A program made the position numbers and the translations under genes. The notes under the pieces are model-generated. The model searched no databases, was not told the origin of the DNA, and saw nothing but the letters and a program-made list of their open reading frames with translations. DNA of 64,000 nt, taken from CAIYUC01 sp963682005. Its GTDB lineage: Bacteria > Bacteroidota > Bacteroidia > Bacteroidales > FEN-979. Every line of letters starts with the position of its first letter. Within the stretch, counting starts at the first letter, position 1. This document shows positions 46,421 to 54,400 of the stretch, piece by piece. Location: positions 2,852,001-2,916,000 of the forward strand of contig OY820914.1 of NCBI GenBank assembly GCA_963682005.1, given 5' to 3'.

Positions 46421-47047
46421 ATGAACACATCCGGTCTCTATAAGAAGGCTCTGTTCCTGAGCCTTTTTACTATCGGGTATAACCTGGTGGAAGGGATCCT
46501 TTCTGTCACTTTCGGGTTGGAAGATGAAACGCTCTCTCTGGCGGGTTTTGGCATCGACAGCTTTATTGAAGTAGTGTCAGGGCTCGGGATCATGCAAATG
46601 GTACTGAGGATCAGGAAAAATCCCGGCAGCGATATCGGACGGTTTGAGATCACTGCGCTCAAAATTACCGGTCTCGGTTTTTATATCCTGACCGCTGGAC
46701 TTGCTGCCGGGATCGTATTCAGCATTATCCGGCACCATCGCCCGGAAACGACGATCTGGGGGATCATCATTGCCGTCAGTTCCATCATCGTTATGACCTG
46801 GCTGGCAAGTTCAAAGATCAAAACGGGAAAGAAACTGGGGTCCGATGCGATCCTTGCCGACTCGAAATGCACGATGGTTTGTATTTATATGTCAATCGTG
46901 CTGCTGATTGCCAGCCTTATATACCAGTTCACAGGGTTTATGTTTGCTGATTCCATCGGTGCCGCCGGATTGGCCTGGTTTTCACTGAGGGAAGGCCATG
47001 AAGCGTTGGAGAAGGCGAAAGAAAGGCGATACGCGTGTTGTGATTAG
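46421..47047 (+). CDS. CDF-like cation transporter, membrane domain only
   Basis: 208-aa integral membrane protein with five to six predicted spans. Positions typical of the cation diffusion facilitator metal site are present as FGIDSFIEVVSG in TM2 and ADSKCTMVCIYMS in TM5. The usual cytoplasmic C-terminal domain is missing, as in a short CDF-like subgroup. It would export a divalent metal. It is followed, 3 bp after its stop, by the hairpin/GIY-YIG repeat module; the C-terminal ...RRYACCD may be affected by that junction. Confidence 0.78.
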   Translation: MNTSGLYKKALFLSLFTIGYNLVEGILSVTFGLEDETLSLAGFGIDSFIEVVSGLGIMQMVLRIRKNPGSDIGRFEITALKITGLGFYILTAGLAAGIVFSIIRHHRPETTIWGIIIAVSSIIVMTWLASSKIKTGKKLGSDAILADSKCTMVCIYMSIVLLIASLIYQFTGFMFADSIGAAGLAWFSLREGHEALEKAKERRYACCD

Positions 47048-47082
47048 CGGGTCCCCGCTTTCGCAGGTCCCTGCTTTCGGAG

Positions 47083-47107
47083 GTCCCCGCTTTCGCGGGG
47101 ATGACGG
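47083..47107. repeat. Dispersed palindrome, copy at left end of GIY-YIG module
   Basis: GTCCCCGCTTTCGCGGGGAT followed by GACGG. It is preceded at 47051-47082 by two partial arms (GTCCCCGCTTTCGCAG, GTCCCTGCTTTCGGAG). The arms form a C/G-rich stem with a short TTTC loop. Confidence 0.9.
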
Positions 47108-47125
47108 CCTTTGCAGCGTATTAAA

Positions 47126-47166
47126 AAGGGAGAGCGCGGGCGGCGAAGCCGCCCGCGCTCTCCCTT
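47126..47166. repeat. Long perfect hairpin, 19-bp stem
   Basis: AAGGGAGAGCGCGGGCGGC, loop GAA, then its exact complement ending CTCTCCCTT. It is a very stable structure. A second copy with one mismatch lies at 48202-48242; the copy expected near 47660 is deleted. Confidence 0.93.
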
Positions 47167-47259
47167 ATATAATCCTTTTTGAGCCGTCATCCCCACGCAA
47201 GTGGGGACCCCATTTGCGCACGAAAAAGCAAACAAAGAAATATTAAAATAACATTCTTA

Positions 47260-47565
47260 TCAAAGCCTGAAACTCCCATCTTTAAAAAGGAACTCCTTTA
47301 TTTCAGGATTTTTCTTTCTGATCAATTCAAGTTTCCAGGCCCTGTGCCATTTCTTTAAAATCTTTTCCCGGTAGATAGCCTCCCGAATATCAGGAAATAC
47401 CTCATAATAAATCAGGATGTTAACATTGTACTTTCGGCAAAATTTTGAACCTGCTCCATCCTTGTGGTACTTCATCCTGTTTTCAAGGTTTGCTGTAACC
47501 CCGATGTATAAAACGGTTCGACGGCTGTTTATAAGGATATACACGTATGATCTTTTCATACGCAT
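47260..47565 (-). CDS. GIY-YIG nuclease domain protein, copy 1
   Basis: 101-aa single-domain protein of the GIY-YIG nuclease superfamily (UvrC N-terminal/UPF0213-like). Motif elements: YVYIL (7-11) and LYIGVT with Tyr20-Ile-Gly for the GIY...YIG strands, Arg30 in LENRMKYH, and Glu67 as metal ligand in REKILKKWHRAWK. All catalytic positions seem intact, so it is probably an active nicking or cutting nuclease. It differs from copy 2 by one residue (Ile12 versus Thr12). ATG 47565 is used; an internal ATG lies two codons later. Both copies sit between palindromes inside the repeat module. Confidence 0.9.
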   Translation of the reverse strand: MRMKRSYVYILINSRRTVLYIGVTANLENRMKYHKDGAGSKFCRKYNVNILIYYEVFPDIREAIYREKILKKWHRAWKLELIRKKNPEIKEFLFKDGSFRL

Positions 47566-47689
47566 TAATCCGGAAAAAGCGAAAAGGTAATACGTTTTTG
47601 AAAAATATTTTTTATTTAGTATGGCCTAATTTGAGCCGGTCCCCGCTTTCGGAGGTCCCCGCTCTCCCTTATATAATCCTTTTTGAGCT

Positions 47690-47713
47690 GTCATCCCCAC
47701 GCAAGTGGGGACC
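47690..47713. repeat. Palindrome copy between the two GIY-YIG genes
   Basis: TCATCCCCACGCAAGTGGGG, then ACC. It corresponds to copies at 47185-47209 and 48261-48287. Upstream (47639-47662) two GGTCCCCGCT arms remain, but the segment linking them to CTCCCTTATATAATCC is shortened by 68 bp relative to the junction at 48141-48260. Confidence 0.88.
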
Positions 47714-47763
47714 CCATTTGCGCACGAAAAGGCAAACAAAGAAATATTAAAATAACATTCTTA

Positions 47764-48069
47764 TCAAAGCCTGAAACTCCCATCTTTAAAAAGGAACTCC
47801 TTTATTTCAGGATTTTTCTTTCTGATCAATTCAAGTTTCCAGGCCCTGTGCCATTTCTTTAAAATCTTTTCCCGGTAGATAGCCTCCCGAATATCAGGAA
47901 ATACCTCATAATAAATCAGGATGTTAACATTGTACTTTCGGCAAAATTTTGAACCTGCTCCATCCTTGTGGTACTTCATCCTGTTTTCAAGGTTTGCTGT
48001 AACCCCGATGTATAAAACGGTTCGACGGCTGTTTGTAAGGATATACACGTATGATCTTTTCATACGCAT
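47764..48069 (-). CDS. GIY-YIG nuclease domain protein, copy 2
   Basis: 101-aa protein identical to copy 1 except Thr12 for Ile12 (one A/G difference in the whole 306-bp gene). The flanking leader (up to the GGTCCCCGC arms) and downstream sequence are also the same, so the duplication is recent or kept uniform by gene conversion. The leader contains AAATATTTTTCAAAAACG, AT-rich and possibly a promoter. The gene could encode the activity that moves or trims the surrounding palindromes, in analogy to REP-associated transposases; this is inference. Confidence 0.9.
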   Translation of the reverse strand: MRMKRSYVYILTNSRRTVLYIGVTANLENRMKYHKDGAGSKFCRKYNVNILIYYEVFPDIREAIYREKILKKWHRAWKLELIRKKNPEIKEFLFKDGSFRL

Positions 48070-48201
48070 TAATCCGGAAAAAGCGAAAAGGTAATACGTT
48101 TTTGAAAAATATTTTTTATTTAGTATGGCCTAATTTGAGCCGGTCCCCGCTTTCGGAGGTCCCCGCTTTCGCGGGGATGACGGCCTTTGCAGCGTATTAA
48201 A

Positions 48202-48242
48202 AAGGGAGAGCGCGGGCGGCGAAGCCGCTCGCGCTCTCCCTT
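48202..48242. repeat. Long hairpin, second copy with one mismatch
   Basis: AAGGGAGAGCGCGGGCGGC, loop GAA, GCCGCTCGCGCTCTCCCTT. One C-to-T change relative to the perfect copy at 47126-47166 breaks a single pair. Confidence 0.93.
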
Positions 48243-48260
48243 ATATAATCCTTTTTGAGC

Positions 48261-48403
48261 CGTCATCCCCACGCAAGTGGGGACCCCATTAGGACACGAA
48301 AATTTTGTCCGAACATTTTAATCACGCAAGTGGGGACCCCATTAACGCACGAAAAAATTGGCGAACAAATTTAATCCCGCAAGCGGGGACCCCATTAGCG
48401 CAC
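48261..48403. repeat. Three ~53-bp tandem half-palindrome repeats
   Basis: CGCAAGTGGGGACCCCATTA recurs at 48272, 48324 and (as CGCAAGCGGGG...) 48378, each followed by a GCGCACGA-like box and an A/T-rich 25-bp stretch. The A/T stretches resemble one another, so this is a degenerating tandem repeat of the module edge and not a CRISPR array. From 48404 to 48443 nothing is recognised. Confidence 0.8.
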
Positions 48404-48443
48404 GATAATGATTACAAAGAAGAAATCCCCAGGCAAGTCGGTA

Positions 48444-50159
48444 TCAATGTGTCAATGTGATCTTTTTTACAAAGAGACCCTTTAGCGTCCGGATCTTTGC
48501 AACATAAACCCCGGGAGGGAAAGAAGTTGTGCTGATCCTTGCCGATTTCTTGTAAACCTCGTTATCCTGGTAGACTGTTTGCCCTATAAAGTTTAGGATA
48601 TCGATCCTGATCATCCCATAATCGCTGGTAATATTGACAGTTTCATCAGCCGGGTTTGGGAAAATTCTTATCCCATCCAACGGACTTTGATAAATCCCAA
48701 CAACAACCCATGTGGAATCAGCATTGGACGCTTCAGCCAGATCGCATGATTCCGCATAAAACAACGCCCGGATATAATAGGTATTCCACCCAATACCAGC
48801 TTCATGATCGCACCAGGTTGTGTCGGAGATGACAGAGTTGTTTACTTTAACCCAATCTGTACCTTGATTCGACTTTCTGAAAATATCATACCCGTAGAGG
48901 TTTGCTGCATTTCCGGATCCAGCCTTCACGGTTTCAGGACAGAAGGGGGGCGACCAGGTAAGGCCGACACCGGAACAGCCCGGATTGCCGCCGGGGTCAT
49001 TCACGACAAGGTTTCTTGCTGGGTGGCAACGGGCATAGAGATGAATGTTGTCAATATCCCAATACCGGATATCCGCCGAATTATTCCCGTATGCATGGAA
49101 CCTTACTTTGAAAGCATAGGGCCATACGAAAGAAATGTCGAATTGCTGCGATGTCCAGGGGATAGTTCCGAGGTTGCTAAACTCGGTTATGGTTTGCCAG
49201 TTATGGTTATAATACACTTCGACTGCAAGTTTTTCGTTGCCGGTCGGGTGTAAGTCCGTCAATTTGTAATCGAAATCCATCCAGATCGTAGCACAATCAA
49301 TCAACCATGTTTCCCATGGATCGCTTTCCAAGGAAATATCGTAGGATGTTATGGCCGGCTCCCAAGAGAAACTGGCACAGGGACTGGGATTGCCATCGGT
49401 AAGTATGACTGACCAGTTTGGATCGTTTGTCCAACCATTAAATCCAAAGTTTCCTGAATCCCAGTATTCGAAAAAGGGAAGTATTCCGTTGGCGTGAATC
49501 GTCAGACAGGCAGGGCCGGTCGTGTTAGTTCCAGATTCACCATAACCGGGGGGCTGGTTGAATGCGGTCAGGTCATATTTGGCCCTGGCATCATAGCAAT
49601 ATGTTCCATCATCCAGGTTCATATCATAGGTTGACAGTGAATCAGGCCCAGGGATGAACTTCAGAAAAGCGTTGTTCCTATAAATATTATACCCGATAAG
49701 TCCGGTATCCGTTGTCGTTGCCTTATCTTCCCCCCACCGGTTGATCGATTTTGTACGCATGCCCTTCCCGCAACCGGGTTTATCCCAGGTTAGATAGGCT
49801 GCATTATCGATGGAATCGGCTGCAAGGTTCGTTGCCGGACAAAGGAACAGGGAAAGGAAATCCGTACAGCTGGAATCCACCGGAGCACCATTGCTCATTG
49901 CTGCGACACAGGCATGGTAGCTCACCCCGTACATTACCAGATTCGAAGGGATGTAATAAAATGTATCCGTCGTAGATCCGGTCAAGGTATTGCTTAGAAA
50001 AAAGTTGTATCCGGAAATATTACCGGATGCTGGATTCCATGTCGCAAGCAGGCTGGCTGCATCCACATTCAGGTTCATCTGTGCCATGCATTCAATTGAA
50101 ACCAGCAACGTCAGGACCAACGACGTTAAAAACTTGAAAAATCCGGAGAAAGCATTCAT
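48444..50159 (-). CDS. Type IX-secreted protein with fibronectin-like and jelly-roll regions
   Basis: 571-aa exported protein: signal peptide MNAFSGFFKFLTSLVL...IECMAQ, then two fibronectin type III-like stretches (SLLATWNPASGNISGYNFF; AYLTWDKPGC...IGYNIYRNN), a central beta-sandwich (about 225-375; NPSPCASFSWEP, KLAVEVYYNHNWQ), a third FnIII-like domain, and a C-terminal type IX sorting domain (about 500-571: IFPNPADETVNITSDYG... GVYVAKIRTLKGLFVKKITL). The tail directs export by the Por secretion system and surface attachment. ATG 50159 gives the best signal peptide. Probable substrate: unknown protein or polysaccharide. Confidence 0.85.
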   Translation of the reverse strand: MNAFSGFFKFLTSLVLTLLVSIECMAQMNLNVDAASLLATWNPASGNISGYNFFLSNTLTGSTTDTFYYIPSNLVMYGVSYHACVAAMSNGAPVDSSCTDFLSLFLCPATNLAADSIDNAAYLTWDKPGCGKGMRTKSINRWGEDKATTTDTGLIGYNIYRNNAFLKFIPGPDSLSTYDMNLDDGTYCYDARAKYDLTAFNQPPGYGESGTNTTGPACLTIHANGILPFFEYWDSGNFGFNGWTNDPNWSVILTDGNPSPCASFSWEPAITSYDISLESDPWETWLIDCATIWMDFDYKLTDLHPTGNEKLAVEVYYNHNWQTITEFSNLGTIPWTSQQFDISFVWPYAFKVRFHAYGNNSADIRYWDIDNIHLYARCHPARNLVVNDPGGNPGCSGVGLTWSPPFCPETVKAGSGNAANLYGYDIFRKSNQGTDWVKVNNSVISDTTWCDHEAGIGWNTYYIRALFYAESCDLAEASNADSTWVVVGIYQSPLDGIRIFPNPADETVNITSDYGMIRIDILNFIGQTVYQDNEVYKKSARISTTSFPPGVYVAKIRTLKGLFVKKITLTH

Positions 50160-50322
50160 TTTCGTAAAGATTAAATGAAAGAATGAGGCGTTATCTTGAA
50201 TCAATCGCTTTTAAACCGATTGATCGAATTTTCCATAGCATAAGCGTAGTAAATATACAACAAAAATATATTTGTTCAAAAAAAATATTTGGGATTAATT
50301 CACTTTAGGAGGTTAGCAATGA

Positions 50323-50402
50323 GATCCCCGCTTGCGCGGGGATGAGGGGTTTGAACAAAAAGGGATGGATTGAGCAGGTCCCCGCTTACGCGGGGATGAC
50401 AG
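50323..50402. repeat. Two palindrome copies between T9SS-cargo gene and tsaD
   Basis: 50323-50346 (GATCCCCGCTTGCGCGGGGA) and 50378-50402 (GTCCCCGCTTACGCGGGGAT). Both have the same orientation; the second ends 2 bp before the tsaD stop codon. The loop bases (TTG, TTA) differ from copies elsewhere while the stems are kept. Confidence 0.9.
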
Positions 50403-50404
50403 GC

Positions 50405-51424
50405 TTAAAGAACGCTTCGCGCATACGGTGTTGCAGACTGATCTGAAAAATCGTTCCGGAGGAATTTAAAATAGCCCGCCATCGCTATCATCGCAGCATT
50501 GTCGGTGGAATAGGAGAGTTTTGGAATGAAGACGTTCCATTTCAGGGTTTCCTCCGCCTTCAGCATTTCGGCCCGCAGATGTGAATTGGCGGAAACCCCT
50601 CCCGCAATAGCAATTTCTGTTATTCCTGTTTGTTCGACTGCCGATTTGACTTTGCTCATCAGGATCGAAACAATGGTTGACTGGATCGATGCACAAAGAT
50701 CGGCTTTGTTCTTCTCTATGAATTCCACATCTTCCTTCAGCCGGTCGCGGAGGAAATAGAGGATGGATGTTTTCAGACCGCTGAAACTGAAATCGAGTCC
50801 GGGTATGTTCGGCTTTGAAAACCTGAATGCATCCGGGTTTCCATCCTTTGCAAAGGTGTCGACCATTGGTCCCCCGGGATAGGGAAGCCCCATGATCTTG
50901 GCGGCCTTATCAAAGGCTTCACCCGCTGCATCGTCGATGGTCTGTCCGATGATCTGCATGTCGAAGTGATCTTTGATCAGCACGAGTTGCGTATGACCGC
51001 CGGAGACAGTCAGACACAGGAAGGGGAATTTCGGCGGTGGCTTGGAAGATTGCTCATCCCTGATAAAATGCGAAAGGATATGAGCCTGGAGGTGATCCAC
51101 CTCGATCAGCGGTATATCCAGTCCCAACGCCATTGATTTCGCAAAAGAAATCCCCACGAGGAGCGAGCCTAAAAGTCCCGGACCTCTTGTGAATGCTATG
51201 GCTGAAAGCTGATTTTTACTTATATTTGCTTTTTTAACAGCTGCGTCAATAACAGGAATAATATTCTGTTGATGAGCCCTCGAGGCAAGTTCAGGGACCA
51301 CACCCCCATACAGCTTATGGATCTCCTGGTTCGCAGTTATGTTTGAACGGATAAACTCATTCTCCATGACTGCAGCAGCAGTATCATCGCAGGATGATTC
51401 GATTCCAAGGATATAGACCTGCAT
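50405..51424 (-). CDS. tsaD: tRNA N6-adenosine threonylcarbamoyltransferase
   Basis: 339-aa TsaD (Kae1 family), transferring threonylcarbamoyl to A37 of ANN-decoding tRNAs together with TsaB and TsaE, which are not in the window. The N-terminus ILGIESSCDDTAAAV, the metal-binding His111 and His115 (VDHLQAHILSHF), and TVSGGHTQLVL/GDAAGEAFDK-type blocks (here DDAAGEAFDKAAKIMGLPYPGG) are all standard. Length is normal. It is divergent from tamB with a 63-bp gap that should hold both promoters. Confidence 0.97.
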   Translation of the reverse strand: MQVYILGIESSCDDTAAAVMENEFIRSNITANQEIHKLYGGVVPELASRAHQQNIIPVIDAAVKKANISKNQLSAIAFTRGPGLLGSLLVGISFAKSMALGLDIPLIEVDHLQAHILSHFIRDEQSSKPPPKFPFLCLTVSGGHTQLVLIKDHFDMQIIGQTIDDAAGEAFDKAAKIMGLPYPGGPMVDTFAKDGNPDAFRFSKPNIPGLDFSFSGLKTSILYFLRDRLKEDVEFIEKNKADLCASIQSTIVSILMSKVKSAVEQTGITEIAIAGGVSANSHLRAEMLKAEETLKWNVFIPKLSYSTDNAAMIAMAGYFKFLRNDFSDQSATPYARSVL

Positions 51425-51487
51425 CGGGGTTTAATTGAAATGGATTAACGATTAGACAAAAGTACCATAAAAACGGCAGCGAAAATA

Positions 51488-54400
51488 GTGTTGTATTTCC
51501 TGGTGGGCATTTTATCCTTTATGTTCACCATCGCTGTTATCATAACAAATCCTGCCATTCAAACGTTTGCTGTCCAGATAGCGTCCGATTACCTCTCCCG
51601 GAAATCCGGCACTGAAATTAAAGTGGGCGGATTCGGACTTTCCATATTTGACGGGCTGCTCATCGAGAACGTGATAATAAAGGACCACCGTAAGGCAGTT
51701 CTGTTATCTGCCGACCTGATCAGCGTGATCCCCGGACGGATCCAGATGGCAAAGCATCATTTTCCGATTCACAAGATCATTGTTGACCATGCCACCTTTC
51801 AATTACTGACGCACAAGAATGACACGGTGCTGAACCTGCAATACCTCATCGATCATCTGATCGCGGGCGACACAACGGCAAGCGGCGACACTGTCAAAGG
51901 CCAGCCCTGGACATTTTCCGCATCATCCGTCGAGGTTACCAATACACGGTTTCATATCCAGGATGAAAATATGCCAAGGATCGACACAGGAATGGATTTT
52001 TCAAATATTGACGTCAGTAATATCAACCTCCTCATCAATGATTTTGTTTCTGAACAGGATACATTCCGTGCTACGATCAAAAGCCTTTCAGCTGCCGAAC
52101 GATCCGGTATGACCGTGAAGTCGATGAGCGGCGAATTCCAGGTCAGTCCGGCCTTTCTCAAAGCGAAAGATCTGAAGCTGGTGACGGGTCACTCAAATCT
52201 CGACCTGGACTTCTCCTTTCTCTACCCTGAATGGGGTGCTTATAACGATTTCCTCAATAAAGTGAAGATCATTGCAAAGATCCGTCCCTCGGACTTTGAC
52301 CTCCAGGATGTGGGGAATTTCGCCCCCATCCTCTATGTAATGAAGAATAACTTTCATATTTCAGGGGATGTTAAGGGGACGGTGTCAAATTTTCATGCGA
52401 AGAATTTCAGGATCGCTTTTGGGAATGCCACTGCATTTTATGGAAATATCAACGCAAACGGCCTCCCGAATGTCCTTGAAACGTTTATCGATCTCAACAT
52501 CAAATCGCTTACCACCAACCGGGAAGACATTGCGGCGCTAAACCTGCCGATCGAATCCAGAAACCTGCCGATCCCGGAACTTCTTAAGAAGGCAGGCACA
52601 ATCAGGCTGAAAGGAAACTTTACCGGATTTTACAATGATTTTGTGGCAAATGCTACCCTTTCATCTGATATCGGCACTGTAAAAACCGACATTTCCCTGA
52701 TCAAGCAAAAGAAGCACGAACCCCTTGCTTATAAGGGCCAGGTCGATGTTTCAAACCTGTTCCTGGGTGAATTACTGGATTCGAAGGACATGCTGGGAAA
52801 GATATCCGGTCGTGCTGATATCAATGGAAAAGGGTTTGATCTTGACCAGATGGATATGGTCATGAATGTCATGATCGATTCCGTAGATGCCAATCATTAC
52901 AAATACAAGAACATTAAGATCAATGGAACCCTGGCAGACAAAGAATTCAAAGGGGTTCTCGGGGTTATGGATCCTAATCTGAACCTGGATTTCAACGGGC
53001 TTATTGATTTCCGCGATTCATTGCCGGTTTTTAACTTTTTTTCCCTGGTGAAATTTGCCAACCTGGCCGAGCTTCACCTCCTGGAACGTGATTCAATAGA
53101 AACCATTTCCACCAAACTAAATGTCAATTTTGAAGGAAACTCGATCGATAACATCGATGGTTCGATCAATGTGGACAGCACTCTATTTATCGAGGGGAAA
53201 GATACCATCCATATGGATCACCTGGGTTTGGTGACCTCGAGGAGCCATGACGGCAGCAAGTCCTTTAAGCTGAAATCTGATTTTGCAGATGCTGATTTTT
53301 CGGGTGATTTCACCTTCAGAACCATGATCCCTTCCATGGTTTCTTTTATCCGGAATTACCTTGCATCTTTAAAAAGCAAAAATTCAAATATCAACCTTTA
53401 CACCTCGACCGATCAGTTCGTAAAATTCACCATCCGGTTTAAAGAGACGGAGGAGGTGATGAAAGTCTTCCTCCCCTTCCTGAGGATCGCACCTGATACG
53501 AGGTTCGACGGTTTCTTCAGTGAAGATCCGGGGATGATCAGGCTTACCGGAGAATCATCCGACCTGACCGTGTCCGGGGTTCACCTCCTTGATTGGTATA
53601 TCAAGGCGACCAATCATCCGGATGACCTGAGCATACAAACAGGGTGCAGCGAGGCAAAATACCGGAAAAGTTCGACGCAGGATACGTTGCTGATGAACCT
53701 GGACTCTGTAAAGCTCGTCTCGGATATCAGGAATGATAGCATTTGGTATAATCTAACCTGGAACGACCGAAATAACCTGAGTGAGATTGACGGCTTCCTT
53801 AATATGGCGAACAGCCCTGCACTTGAAATCCGGTTTATGAAATTCAAGGTCTTCCTGAACCGGAAATTCTGGACCATGTCTGATTCCAATGATGTTGTGA
53901 TCGACACTACTTCTTTTGATATCCGCAACCTGGCATTTCATTCCGGGGATCAGTTCCTCCAGGTAAACGGAAAAATATCAGCCGATCCCGCTGACACTAT
54001 CTATGCTGCGTTCAATAAACTCGATATTTCTGACCTGGACCGGCTTCTCGGGAATGAGAATGTAAACCTGGACGGAATCCTCAGCGGTCAGGCTAGGTTG
54101 AATAATTTTTATAAGGGAATGATCGTATCCTCTGATCTGAGGATCGACAAGCTGAAATTCAATGGTGAATCTCTTGGTGATGCGACTTTCGGCATCAACT
54201 ATGACAGCCAGGATAAGCGGTTTGATATCAGATCTCAAATACTTTATGCCGGAAACATTGGCGTAACAACTCCATTCTCACTGGTGGGAAGTGTGTTTAT
54301 CGGGGATTCAGAACCATACCTCGATTTCCTGATCGGTCTGAAGAATCTGAACCTTAAAATGGTCTCTCCGTTCGTCTCAAGTTTTATGTCAAAACTGACC

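Larger units (their letters stand above)
47051..48403. mobile_element. Tandem palindrome/GIY-YIG module (candidate mobile element)
   Basis: About 1.35 kb built of repeated parts. Each unit has, in order: paired GGTCCCCGCTTTCGG arms, a palindrome copy, a long G/C hairpin, TTATATAATCCTTTTTGAGC, an outward palindrome (CATCCCCACGCAAGTGGGG), and a minus-strand GIY-YIG gene with its leader. The left gene unit (47181 on) and second unit (47685 on) are spaced 504 bp and their gene segments differ by a single base. A third flank without gene follows from 48141. In the middle junction 68 bp including the long hairpin is missing. No inverted-repeat transposon ends, transposase or target duplication could be recognised, so the mobile nature is inferred from the duplication and dispersed palindromes. 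Confidence 0.6.

Noticed and set aside
48261..48403. CRISPR array candidate (repeat about 28 bp with 25-bp spacers)
   Set aside because: Only three units, the intervening A/T stretches resemble one another, repeats drift, and no cas genes are present; it is a tandem copy of the module edge.
47051..48403. Insertion sequence with transposase
   Set aside because: No DDE, HUH or serine/tyrosine recombinase is present; the only proteins are GIY-YIG nucleases, so it is listed as a candidate element of another kind.
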